Assembly: GCA_025362035.1 (NCBI GenBank)
Contig: JANYIN010000074.1
Location: 104,238-168,237, forward strand
Direction of reading: 5' to 3'
DNA from: Gemmatimonadaceae bacterium
GTDB taxonomy: Bacteria; Gemmatimonadota; Gemmatimonadetes; Gemmatimonadales; Gemmatimonadaceae
Length of the DNA stretch: 64,000 nucleotides
The position numbers and the translations under genes were made by a program. This document shows, piece after piece, positions 50,630 through 59,794 of this stretch. The number at the start of each line of letters is the position of its first letter. Position 1 is the stretch's first letter. Below the pieces are notes generated by a model. The model made no database searches. It was not told the origin of the DNA and saw only the letters and a program-made list of their open reading frames with translations.

Positions 50630-50855
50630 CTGACGGCTCTTGAGCCCGCTCGCCGCCGCGCGGCTCGCTTTTCGGCCCGGCCGCTGCCGCGGCCTCTTCA
50701 GCCAAACGCAGTCGCTGAAAAGCGAGGCGCGGAGCGCCGATGCGGGCCGAATAGCCGAAGAGCGAGCCGCGGAGCGGCGAGCGGGCTGAAAAGCGCGAGC
50801 AAGCCGCGAAGCGGCGGGGCGAGCCGCCGCGCAGCGGCGAGCGCGCCGAATAGCT
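50630..50855. repeat. Structured repeat array B (inverted halves)
   Basis: Same unit family as array A: gctgaaaagcgagGCGCggaGCGCcgatgcgg, gccgaatagccgaagagcgaGCCGCggaGCGGCgagcgg; left half ctcgcttttcggcccg is in opposite orientation. Confidence 0.85.
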
Positions 50856-50869
50856 AGTAGTATTTCCCC

Positions 50870-52777
50870 ATGACATCTACCGCCACCACCGCCACACGCG
50901 ACGAACTTCGCTCCCTCAGCTTTCTCGAGGGCCTGACCGACACCGCGGTCCATCAACTCGCGCGGCTCGTTCAGGCCGTCGAGTACGACGTGGACGCTCT
51001 GCTCTTCGAGGAAGGAGGGCCCCGAAACTTGCTCGCGCTCATCGTGTCCGGCGCCGTAGCCATCGAAAAGGGCAAGACCGCCGCCCACCCGGTGCGGCTC
51101 GCCACCTTTGGCGCCGGCCAGGCGGTGGGGGAAGGACTGCTGCTCGACGACTCGAACCACGGCACCACCGCCCGCGCCCTGGTGAAGACCCGCGCTTTCG
51201 TCCTCACGCTCAGCCAGGTGCAGGACATGCTCAAGGAGACGCCGACCCTGTACGCGGCGCTCGTGGCGCGCGCTGGCCGGTCGATCAAGCAGCGCCTCTC
51301 CGTGGTGGACGCCACGCTGGTCGGGCGCGGCCGTGCCCTTGGCTTTGGTGGCAGCCGGACCCGCAAGGAGCGTGACCTCCTCGGCGAGCGCGATGTACCC
51401 GACGACGCGTTGTACGGCATCCAGACGCTGCGCGCGATGGAGAACTTCGCGATCACCGGCATTCCGCTCCGCGAATTCCCGGCGCTCATCGAGGCGCTCG
51501 CCGCGGTAAAGGAGGCGGCGGCGCTGTCGAATGCGGAACTGGGGCTGCTGCCAGCCGAGGTCTCCGATGTCATTGTTCGGGCGGCGGCGGAGATCCGGTC
51601 GGGCCGACATCACGAGCATTTCATGGTGGACATGATTCAGGGTGGCGCGGGCACCTCCACCAACATGAACGCCAATGAAGTGATCGCCAATCGAGCGCTC
51701 GAGCTCTCGAACCAGGCGCGGGGCGACTACACGTTCGTCCATCCAAACAACCACGTGAACCTCAGCCAATCCACCAACGACGTGTATCCCACGGCGGTGA
51801 AGATTGCCCTGCACACCGCCATCGAGCAGCTCCGCACCGCCATGCGCGAGCTCGCGAACGCGTTCCTGGCCAAGGGCACGGAGTTCGCGCCATTCATCAA
51901 GATGGGCCGCACGCAGCTGCAGGACGCCGTGCCCATGACGCTGGGACAGGAGTTCACCGCATTCGGCCACACGATGCTGGAAGACGTCGATCGCCTCGGT
52001 GAGGCACAGGCGCTCATTCGCGAGATCAACATGGGTGCGACCGCGATCGGCACTGGCATCAACGCCCCGCGCGGCTACGCCGAGGCGGTGCGCGCGCATC
52101 TCTCCCGGATCACCGGCCTGTCGCTGATCACCGCCTTCGACCTGGTCGAAGCCACGTCCGACACCGGCGCGTTCGTGCAGCTCAGCGGCGTGCTGAAACG
52201 ATGCGCCGTGAAGCTCTCCAAGATCTGCAACGACCTCCGGCTGCTCAGCTCCGGTCCGCGCGCTGGCTTCGGCGAGATCAATCTGCCGGCTATGCAGCCG
52301 GGCTCGTCGATCATGCCCGGCAAGGTGAACCCGGTCATCCCCGAGGTGGTGAATCAGGTCTGCTTCGACGTCATCGGCGGCGACATGACCGTCACCATGG
52401 CGGCCGAGGCCGGGCAGCTGCAGCTCAACGTGTTCGAACCCGTCATTGCATTCCGGCTGCTGGCGGGGCTGGGCGCGATGACCAATGCGTGCTCGGTGCT
52501 GCGGGAGCGATGCGTAAATGGGATCACGGCCAACCCCGATCGCATGCGCCAGTTCGTCGAGCAGTCGATCGGCATCGTCACGGCGCTCGTGCCGGTCATT
52601 GGCTACGAGGTCAGCACGGAGATCGCGCGCGAGGCACTCGCGACTGGGCGCGGCGTGTACGACCTCGTGATGGAGCGCGGGCTGCTCACGCGCGCGCAAC
52701 TCGACCACGCGCTCGATCCGCAAGCGATGCTTCGATCGATGACCCCGCCGCTCGGGACGCCGCTGCAGCAGGAGTAG
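50870..52777 (+). CDS. aspA: Aspartate ammonia-lyase with N-terminal cyclic-nucleotide-binding-like domain
   Basis: cNBD-like LRSLSFLEGLTDTAVHQLARLVQAVEYDVDALLFEEGG...GAGQAVGEGLLL; lyase motifs GERDVPDDALYGIQTLRAMENF, GAGTSTNMNANEVIANRA, STNDVYPTAVKIAL, GSSIMPGKVNPVIPE. Confidence 0.92.
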   Translation: MTSTATTATRDELRSLSFLEGLTDTAVHQLARLVQAVEYDVDALLFEEGGPRNLLALIVSGAVAIEKGKTAAHPVRLATFGAGQAVGEGLLLDDSNHGTTARALVKTRAFVLTLSQVQDMLKETPTLYAALVARAGRSIKQRLSVVDATLVGRGRALGFGGSRTRKERDLLGERDVPDDALYGIQTLRAMENFAITGIPLREFPALIEALAAVKEAAALSNAELGLLPAEVSDVIVRAAAEIRSGRHHEHFMVDMIQGGAGTSTNMNANEVIANRALELSNQARGDYTFVHPNNHVNLSQSTNDVYPTAVKIALHTAIEQLRTAMRELANAFLAKGTEFAPFIKMGRTQLQDAVPMTLGQEFTAFGHTMLEDVDRLGEAQALIREINMGATAIGTGINAPRGYAEAVRAHLSRITGLSLITAFDLVEATSDTGAFVQLSGVLKRCAVKLSKICNDLRLLSSGPRAGFGEINLPAMQPGSSIMPGKVNPVIPEVVNQVCFDVIGGDMTVTMAAEAGQLQLNVFEPVIAFRLLAGLGAMTNACSVLRERCVNGITANPDRMRQFVEQSIGIVTALVPVIGYEVSTEIAREALATGRGVYDLVMERGLLTRAQLDHALDPQAMLRSMTPPLGTPLQQE

Positions 52778-52781
52778 GCCG

Positions 52782-53846
52782 ATGCCTCCGCGCCGCCGCA
52801 AACGCCTCGATCCCTTGCTGTTCGAGCTGCCCATGGCGCGAATTCGCGCCGGGGAGTTCACCGACGTCTACTTCAACCGGTCACGCGACGCGCTGCGCGC
52901 TGCGGGTCGCGACGCGCACGTTACATGGCAGGTATCCGTCAAGCGCGGCGGGTGGCTCGGCGGCATTGACGAGGCCGTTGCCCTGCTGAGGCTGGGCAGC
53001 GACGACTTTTCCGCCCTGGACGTGCACGCCCTGTACGAGGGCGATCGCGTCGAGCCCTGGGACACCGTCCTCCAGGTGGAAGGTGAATACGTCAACTTCG
53101 CCCACCTGGAGACGCTGATTCTCGGCACGCTGGGACGACGGACGCGGGTGTGCACCAACGTTCGCCTGCTCGTGGACGCGGCGCGGCCGAAGCCCATCTA
53201 CTATTTCGGCGCTCGCAGCGACCATCCCCTGCTGCAACCCGGCGACGGTTTCAGCGCCCACGTTGGCGGCGCGGCGAACGTGTCCACCGACGCGCAGGGA
53301 TCGTTCGCGGGCAAGAAGGGCGTGGGCACCATTCCGCACGCGCTGATCGCCGCGTGCGGAGGCAGCACCGTGGCGGCGGCGCTGGCGGTGGCGCATGTGC
53401 TTCCGCCGGACGTCCCGCTCGTCGCGCTGGTGGACTACGAGAACGATTCCGTGGCCACCAGTCTGGCGGTCGCGCGCGCGCTGGAAGGCCGCCTCTGGGG
53501 TGTGCGTCTGGATACGTCCGAGTTGATGGTGGACAAGTCCGTGCTGCCCCACATGGGCGCCTTCGTGCCGACCGGCGTCAACCCCGCGCTCGTCTGGAGT
53601 GTGCGCAACGCACTGGACGCAGAAGGCTTCGGCGACGTCCGGATCGTCGTGTCCGGCGGTGTCAACGTTGCGCGCATCCGTTCCTTCGCGGATGACGGGC
53701 TGCCGGTCGACGCCTATGGCGTCGGTGCCAGCGTCCACGATGGACGCTGGGATTTCACGGCTGACGTCGTCAGACTGTCCGGCGCCCCTCAGGCCAAAGC
53801 CGGGCGCGAACTGCGGCCCAACAGTAAACTTGAAAAGGTGAAGTAG
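52782..53846 (+). CDS. Nicotinate phosphoribosyltransferase
   Basis: LDPLLFELPMARIRAGEFTDVYFNRSRDAL; VEGEYVNFAHLETLILGTLGRRTRVCTN; VLVDYENDS-like VALVDYENDSVATSLAVARAL; IVVSGGVNVARI. Confidence 0.85.
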   Translation: MPPRRRKRLDPLLFELPMARIRAGEFTDVYFNRSRDALRAAGRDAHVTWQVSVKRGGWLGGIDEAVALLRLGSDDFSALDVHALYEGDRVEPWDTVLQVEGEYVNFAHLETLILGTLGRRTRVCTNVRLLVDAARPKPIYYFGARSDHPLLQPGDGFSAHVGGAANVSTDAQGSFAGKKGVGTIPHALIAACGGSTVAAALAVAHVLPPDVPLVALVDYENDSVATSLAVARALEGRLWGVRLDTSELMVDKSVLPHMGAFVPTGVNPALVWSVRNALDAEGFGDVRIVVSGGVNVARIRSFADDGLPVDAYGVGASVHDGRWDFTADVVRLSGAPQAKAGRELRPNSKLEKVK

Positions 53847-53884
53847 CTCGCTCCGGACCAAACCGACGAGCCCAGGGGGGAGTG

Positions 53885-54277
53885 ATGGCGGGGAAGAAGC
53901 TGGACGGTGCCGGCACCGAAAAGATGAAGACCATCGACGAGGCGACCATCCTGCTCCAGCGGCTGCATGGGCTTGTCGAGGGCTACGCGCTGGCGCTCAA
54001 GCAGAACAAGCCGACGTCGCTGTACGGCATGCAGGTCAAACGCGGCCTGTCGCCCCTGGTCGGACTGCTCAAGCCACAGTTCGGCTTGATCTCGGATCAG
54101 GTTGCCTCCCTCAACCTCGTTGCGACGCGCGGCGGCAGCGAACCCGCGAAAATCCGTATGCTTCGCGAAGGCGTGGGCTCCATCCGGCAGCAGCTCGAGA
54201 TCGCTGTGGTGCGGATCAAGGACAATCACGCCGTGGAAGAAGAAGTCGTGCCGGGCGCGCGAAAACCGGGCGAGTAG
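53885..54277 (+). CDS. Hypothetical protein
   Basis: Same-strand compact ORF MAGKKLDGAGTEKMKTIDEATILLQRLHGLVEGYALALKQNKPTSLYG. Confidence 0.6.
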   Translation: MAGKKLDGAGTEKMKTIDEATILLQRLHGLVEGYALALKQNKPTSLYGMQVKRGLSPLVGLLKPQFGLISDQVASLNLVATRGGSEPAKIRMLREGVGSIRQQLEIAVVRIKDNHAVEEEVVPGARKPGE

Positions 54278-54458
54278 CGGCGGCGCACGCACGTGATTGT
54301 GGGGAAAAATCCTACATGAAATCACGGGAAATGGCGCTCGCTTCGCGTTGCTTTCACCCATGGCGCCCGGTACTTTCCCTAGCTGTATGACCTCCGCACG
54401 AGCGCGACCAATGGGTGCGATCGCGCCACCCCCGATCCTGTCGGAACAAGGACATCGC

Positions 54459-55796
54459 ATGCCCCTGCCACCCCGACTGCGCCGGCACCATGCCGCTGCG
54501 CTGCCGGCCCTTCTCGCGATTTTCATCGCTGGCTGCGCCAACGCAGACTATCCGAACTCCGTCTTTACCCGATTCACGGAGTTCAATCGCGACATCGGCT
54601 ATCTGTTCAAGCTCCTGATCTACCTTGGCACCTTCGTCTTCATCTTCGTGGAGGGCATCCTGCTCTACACGATTTTCAAGTTCCGGCGCAAGAGCGATTC
54701 CGAGCGTCCCAAGCACGTACACGGGAACACCACGCTCGAGATTCTCTGGACGGCAATCCCGGCGGTAATTCTCGCCTTTATCGCGGTTCCCACCGTCCGC
54801 ACGATCTTCAAGAGCCAGGCGGTCGCGAGCGCCGACGCCCTGCAGGTGGAAGTGATCGGACACCAGTGGTGGTGGGAATTCCGGTATCCGCAGTACCAGA
54901 TCACCACGGCCAACGAGATCTACCTTCCCGTGGGCCGAAAGGTGAACTTCAAGTTGACCACGCAGGACGTGCTGCACTCGTTCTCCATTCCGCAGCTCGG
55001 CGGCAAGCGCGACCTGATCACGAACCACGTGAACTACCTGTGGTTCACGCCGGACTCGGTGGGAGAGGGTGCGTGGAACGGGTTCTGCGCCGAATTCTGC
55101 GGCACGTCGCACGGCAACATGCACTTCCGGGTGTTCACCGTGGCGCCGTCCAACTTCGAGGGCTGGGCGGCGAACCAGCAGAAAATGGCCGCGTTCGGCG
55201 CCGTGGCGCCCGCCGCCGCGTCCGTGGTTCCGGTTTCGACGCCCGATGGCACTGCCAGGGGCTCGGCGGTGGCACTTCCCGCTGCGACGGGAATCGCCGC
55301 GGCGACGCCAACGGTTCCGGTCGTGACCAATCCGACGCACCCGGCAGGCACCGCGGTGCCCGCCACATTCGTGTCCTTTCCGTACGACAAGCTGGGCGTG
55401 CACAACATCCCGCAGACGCCGCTCCCCGAGGGGCTCACGTTCAACGAGTCGCTCAAGGGCGATCCGCAACGCGGCCTCGACTTCATGACGAAGCAGATGG
55501 GCGGTGGCTGCGTCGGGTGCCACATGATCAACGGGAACCCGGTGATGCGGGGGGTGATCGGACCGAACCTCACCCACGTCGCGTCGCGCACCACCCTCGC
55601 GGGTGGCATCTACCCGAATGACGCAAAGCATCTGGCGCTCTGGGTCAAGAACGCGCGCTGGATGAAACCGGGCGTGATCATGCCCACGCTCGGCGCAGGG
55701 CAGTACGACCCCATCACCAAGACGTACATCCCCAAGACTGGCCTCAACGACCAGCAGATCGCTGACATCGTGGCCTACCTGCAAGCGCTCAAGTAA
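54459..55796 (+). CDS. coxB: Cytochrome c oxidase subunit II with fused cytochrome c domain (caa3-type)
   Basis: Lipobox-like LAIFIAGCA, EILWTAIPAVILAFIA, HQWWWEFRYP, CuA FCAEFCGTSHGNMHF, C-terminal CVGCH heme c site. Confidence 0.95.
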   Translation: MPLPPRLRRHHAAALPALLAIFIAGCANADYPNSVFTRFTEFNRDIGYLFKLLIYLGTFVFIFVEGILLYTIFKFRRKSDSERPKHVHGNTTLEILWTAIPAVILAFIAVPTVRTIFKSQAVASADALQVEVIGHQWWWEFRYPQYQITTANEIYLPVGRKVNFKLTTQDVLHSFSIPQLGGKRDLITNHVNYLWFTPDSVGEGAWNGFCAEFCGTSHGNMHFRVFTVAPSNFEGWAANQQKMAAFGAVAPAAASVVPVSTPDGTARGSAVALPAATGIAAATPTVPVVTNPTHPAGTAVPATFVSFPYDKLGVHNIPQTPLPEGLTFNESLKGDPQRGLDFMTKQMGGGCVGCHMINGNPVMRGVIGPNLTHVASRTTLAGGIYPNDAKHLALWVKNARWMKPGVIMPTLGAGQYDPITKTYIPKTGLNDQQIADIVAYLQALK

Positions 55797-55822
55797 CGCC
55801 GACCCCCGGAGATAAGGACGAC

Positions 55823-57814
55823 ATGGCAATTACAGCTACCGCCCCGGCCTACGCCCCGGTCGAGAGCTACGTCGGCGAGAGTGGCCTGTGGAGCTGGCTC
55901 ACGACCGTCGATCACAAGCGGATCGGCACGCTTTATCTGTTCACCTCGCTTTTCTTCTTCGTCGTTGGCGGATTGGAAGCGGGGATGTTGCGCTGGCAGC
56001 TCGCCGGACCGAACAAGCACGTGCTCTCGGCCGAGTTGTACAATCAGATGTTCACGATGCACGGCACGACCATGATTTTCCTGGCGATCATGCCGCTGTC
56101 CGCTGCATTCTTCAACTACATCATTCCCCTGCAGATCGGCGCACGTGACGTCGCGTTTCCACGTCTCAACGCGTTCAGCTACTGGGTGTTTCTGTTCGGC
56201 GCGCTGTTCATGAATTTCTCCTGGCTCATCGGCGCGGCGCCCAACGGCGGGTGGTTCGGCTATGCGCCGCTCACCACCATGCAGTTTTCGCAGGGCTTGA
56301 ACATCGACTTCTGGGTCATCGGTCTTCAGATCCTCGGCGTCAGTTCGCTCGCGGCGGCCTTCAACTTCATCACCACGATCATCAACATGCGTGCGCCGGG
56401 GATGAACCTGATGCGCATGCCGATGTTCACCTGGAATGCGTTCGTCGTGCAGTTCCTGCTCGTGTTGGCATTTCCCGTCATCACCATCGCGCTGGTGTTC
56501 CTGCAGTTCGACCGGTTTTTCGGCACGAACTTCTACACGATCGCCGCGGGGGCCGACCCGCTCCTCTGGCAGCATCTCTTCTGGATCTTCGGACACCCGG
56601 AGGTCTACATCCTGATCCTGCCCGCGTTCGGGCTGACTTCCGAGATCATCCCGACGTTTTCGCGCAAGCCGATCTTCGGATATCCGGTCATGGCGTACGC
56701 CACGATGCTCATCGCCTTCCTGGGCTTCGGCGTCTGGGCACACCACATGTTCGCGGTCGGCATGGGACCCATCGGCGATACCGTGTTCGGCGTCACCACG
56801 CTGCTGATCGCCATTCCCACTGGCGTGAAGATCTTCAACTGGATCTTCACGATGTGGGGGGGCTCGCTGCAGTTCACCACGGCCATGAAGTTCGCGATCG
56901 GGCTCGTTGGGCTCTTCACCATTGGCGGCATCTCCGGCGTGATGCACGCATCGCCGCCGGCCGACTTGCAGCAGACCGACACGTACTTCATCGTGGCCCA
57001 CTTCCATTACGTGCTGTTCGGCGGGTCGATGATGGGCATCTTCGGTGGCATCTACTATTACTACCCGAAGATGACGGGCCGGCTGATGAGCGAGTCGCTC
57101 GGGTCCTGGAATTTCTGGCTCACCTTCATCGGCATGAATCTCACGTTTTTCCCGATGCACTTCTCGGGCTTGATGGGGATGCCGCGCCGCATCTACACCT
57201 ACGACTCGGGCCAGGGTTGGGACGGCTTCAACCTCGCCAGCTCCATTGGCACGATCGTTCTCATGATCGGAGTGGCGCTTTTCCTGCACAATTTCTTTCG
57301 CAGCTTTCGCAGGGGTGCCATCGCCGGGAATGATCCCTGGGGCGCGGCGACGCTCGAGTGGTCCATCCCCTCGCCGCCGCCGGAGTACAACTTTGAGAGC
57401 ATCCCGCGCGTGACCTCGCGCTCGCCGCTGTGGGACGTCAAGACGCCGACGCTCTCGGCTGAAGTCCCGCACACGAGCGGCGGCGATCAGCGGGTCAACG
57501 TCAGTTTCGCCGGGTCGCACGTGGGACATACCGACTCCGCGCCGCTGACCAGCGAACCGCGGCAACGCGCCGAATCGGGCATGCACATCGAACTGCCCAC
57601 AGGCAAGTCCGCGCGGGAACTCGGCATTCCCATGCCGAATCCCTCGATCAAGCCACTGCTCTGCGCCGGTTCCATGGTCATCATGTTTTCCGGACTGCTG
57701 TTCATCCACAAGGACAACTTGCCGCTCGCCCTGGCCGTGATCATCGGAGGCGCCCTGTCCATGACCTTCTCACTCTATGCGTGGGTCCTCACCCCGCTGG
57801 AGGACGCTCACTAA
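55823..57814 (+). CDS. coxA: Cytochrome c oxidase subunit I
   Basis: WIFGHPEVYILILPAFGLTSEII, VWAHHMF, THGTTMIF-like MHGTTMIFLAIMP, HFHYVLFGG; XGHPEV Glu suggests A1-type. Confidence 0.97.
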   Translation: MAITATAPAYAPVESYVGESGLWSWLTTVDHKRIGTLYLFTSLFFFVVGGLEAGMLRWQLAGPNKHVLSAELYNQMFTMHGTTMIFLAIMPLSAAFFNYIIPLQIGARDVAFPRLNAFSYWVFLFGALFMNFSWLIGAAPNGGWFGYAPLTTMQFSQGLNIDFWVIGLQILGVSSLAAAFNFITTIINMRAPGMNLMRMPMFTWNAFVVQFLLVLAFPVITIALVFLQFDRFFGTNFYTIAAGADPLLWQHLFWIFGHPEVYILILPAFGLTSEIIPTFSRKPIFGYPVMAYATMLIAFLGFGVWAHHMFAVGMGPIGDTVFGVTTLLIAIPTGVKIFNWIFTMWGGSLQFTTAMKFAIGLVGLFTIGGISGVMHASPPADLQQTDTYFIVAHFHYVLFGGSMMGIFGGIYYYYPKMTGRLMSESLGSWNFWLTFIGMNLTFFPMHFSGLMGMPRRIYTYDSGQGWDGFNLASSIGTIVLMIGVALFLHNFFRSFRRGAIAGNDPWGAATLEWSIPSPPPEYNFESIPRVTSRSPLWDVKTPTLSAEVPHTSGGDQRVNVSFAGSHVGHTDSAPLTSEPRQRAESGMHIELPTGKSARELGIPMPNPSIKPLLCAGSMVIMFSGLLFIHKDNLPLALAVIIGGALSMTFSLYAWVLTPLEDAH

Positions 57815-58495
57815 ATGGCACACGCCGCCGCCGTGCACAGCGCGCACGACACGCACGGACATCCGCCGACGTCAACGGGACTCGACAACAAGAAGATCGC
57901 CATCTGGGCCTTCATCGGCTCCGAGTGCATGCTCTTCGCGTCGCTGATCTCCACTTATCTGATCTACAAGGGCCGGAGCGTGGTCGGACCGTATCCGCAC
58001 GACGCATGTCTGCCGCCGGCCTGCAGCACGCCCCTCAAGGCCATCCTGAACATTCCGGTCACCTCCGCCTCCACATTCGTGCTGCTCATGTCGTCGCTCG
58101 CCATGGTGTTGGCGCTGGCGGCGGTGGAAACGAAGGATCAGCCCAAACACACCACTGGTGAGCGCATCCTCGGCTCGTCCAAGCTGTGGCTGTGGATGAC
58201 GGCGCTGCTCGGCGTCACGTTCCTGGGCTTCCAGGCGTTCGAATTCACGTCGTTCGTTCACGAAGGGTTGACGATCCGGACAAACCTGTTCGGCTCGTCG
58301 TTCTTCACGCTCACCGGCTTCCATGGTGCGCACGTGACGGCCGGGGTGCTGTGGCTGCTCACGCTGCTGGCCATCGACTATCGGCGGGGGCTCGGCCCGA
58401 AGGATGCCCTCAACGTGGACCTGGCCGCGCTCTATTGGCACTTCGTCGACGTCGTCTGGATCGCGATCTTCACGCTCGTCTACCTGATCAAGTAG
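57815..58495 (+). CDS. coxC: Cytochrome c oxidase subunit III
   Basis: IWAFIGSECMLFASLISTYLIYKG, LGVTFLGFQAFEF, FFTLTGFHGAHVTAGVLWLL, LYWHFVDVVWIAIFTLVYL. Confidence 0.95.
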   Translation: MAHAAAVHSAHDTHGHPPTSTGLDNKKIAIWAFIGSECMLFASLISTYLIYKGRSVVGPYPHDACLPPACSTPLKAILNIPVTSASTFVLLMSSLAMVLALAAVETKDQPKHTTGERILGSSKLWLWMTALLGVTFLGFQAFEFTSFVHEGLTIRTNLFGSSFFTLTGFHGAHVTAGVLWLLTLLAIDYRRGLGPKDALNVDLAALYWHFVDVVWIAIFTLVYLIK

Positions 58496-58505
58496 GCCAA
58501 CGACC

Positions 58506-58871
58506 ATGGCACACGACCCCTCTCACGACGAGCACACGACCCACGTTGACCATGCCGCGATGGGCATGGTCAAGGAACATCCGACCTGGTCCACGTATTG
58601 GAAGGTCGCGGTGATCCTCACGCTGATCACGGTCGTGGAAGTCTGGATCTATTACGTCCCCAGCATCCGCGATTCACGCGCGTTCGTCCCGATGTTGCTC
58701 ACGATGTCGGCGGTCAAGTTCGCGACCGTCGTCCTGTTCTACATGCATCTCCGCTACGACCACAGGCTGTTTCGCGTGCTGTTCACTGGACCGCTCATCA
58801 TCGCGTCATTCACTATCGTGGGGCTGCTGTTCCTGTTCGGGCACCTGCGCATTGGAGCGGGAGCCACCTGA
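58506..58871 (+). CDS. Cytochrome c oxidase subunit IV family protein
   Basis: Three TM; YWKVAVILTLITVVEVWIYY and SAVKFATVVLFYMHLRYD. Confidence 0.9.
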   Translation: MAHDPSHDEHTTHVDHAAMGMVKEHPTWSTYWKVAVILTLITVVEVWIYYVPSIRDSRAFVPMLLTMSAVKFATVVLFYMHLRYDHRLFRVLFTGPLIIASFTIVGLLFLFGHLRIGAGAT

Positions 58872-59719
58872 TGTTCCCGCCGATGTCGCTGCTATTGCAC
58901 CCGGCGGCACGCATCGCACTGTCCGAATTCACCGTTCACCCCAGTACGGTCGTTGGACTGGCCGCGCTCGGCGCGTCGTATCACTGGCGCGCGCGGCACG
59001 CGGCGGCGGAACAGGACACGCCCACCACCGGACAACGCGCCACGTTTTTCACCGCACTGGCGCTGATCTTCTTCTCGTTGAACGGCTGGCTGCACGACCT
59101 CAGCGACTACTATCTGTTCAGCGCGCACATGGTGCAGCACCTGATGCTGACCCTTGTCGCCCCGCCGCTGCTCATCATGGGGACGCCAGGCTGGATGCTG
59201 CGTCCCGCACTGCGATGGCGCGGAGTAGGACCCGTCGCCCGCTGGCTCACGGCGCCGACACGCTGCTTCGGCATCTTTAGCGTCGTCCTCGCCGTCTGGC
59301 ACCTGCCGCCGGTCTACGACATGGCGATGCAGCATCACAACGTGCACATCGTGCAGCATCTCTGCTTCATGGCCGCGGCGACGCTCATGTGGTGGCCTGT
59401 TCTGAGTCCCCTGCCCGAGCTGCCGAGGATCTCGTACCCGCTCCAGATGCTGTATCTCTTCCTGCTCAGCATCCCGATGTCGCTCATCGCCATCTGCATC
59501 GGGTACGCCGACCACATCCTCTATCCGGCGTACTCCAGCGCGCCCAGGCTGTGGGGCATCACCCCAATGGCGGACCAGTTCATCGGTGCGCTCATCATGT
59601 GGGTGCCGGGCGGGTTGTTCTTCTTTGCCATCATTTCGGTGGTGTTCTACCGATGGCAGCAGGTGGACGGTGACGAATCGCAGGCCGGGGCGCAGGTGGA
59701 TTGGCACCCGGCGCGCTGA
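58871..59719 (+). CDS. ctaG: Cytochrome c oxidase assembly protein (CtaG, caa3 type)
   Basis: ATG 58871 overlaps the preceding stop; LHDLSDYYLFSAHMVQHLMLTLVAPPLLIMGTPGWML, VQHLCFMAAATLMWWPVLSPLPELPRI. Confidence 0.92.
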   Translation: MFPPMSLLLHPAARIALSEFTVHPSTVVGLAALGASYHWRARHAAAEQDTPTTGQRATFFTALALIFFSLNGWLHDLSDYYLFSAHMVQHLMLTLVAPPLLIMGTPGWMLRPALRWRGVGPVARWLTAPTRCFGIFSVVLAVWHLPPVYDMAMQHHNVHIVQHLCFMAAATLMWWPVLSPLPELPRISYPLQMLYLFLLSIPMSLIAICIGYADHILYPAYSSAPRLWGITPMADQFIGALIMWVPGGLFFFAIISVVFYRWQQVDGDESQAGAQVDWHPAR

Positions 59720-59746
59720 GCATGCACCGTTGCCGCTGCAGGACAG

Positions 59747-59777
59747 GAACCGGTCGACACAGCGTGTCGGCCGGTTC
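59747..59777. terminator. Candidate bidirectional terminator hairpin
   Basis: GAACCGGTCGACAC-AGC-GTGTCGGCCGGTTC, 14-bp stem (one G-U wobble on one strand) between converging genes. Confidence 0.6.
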
Positions 59778-59794
59778 TGCCATGCGGCGCGGCC

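Noticed and set aside
50591-52861. 756-aa minus-strand ORF opposite aspA
   Set aside because: Antisense of a clearly conserved lyase; composition is typical of a shadow frame. Same reasoning for 45884..47245, 54354..55829 and 55775..57709.
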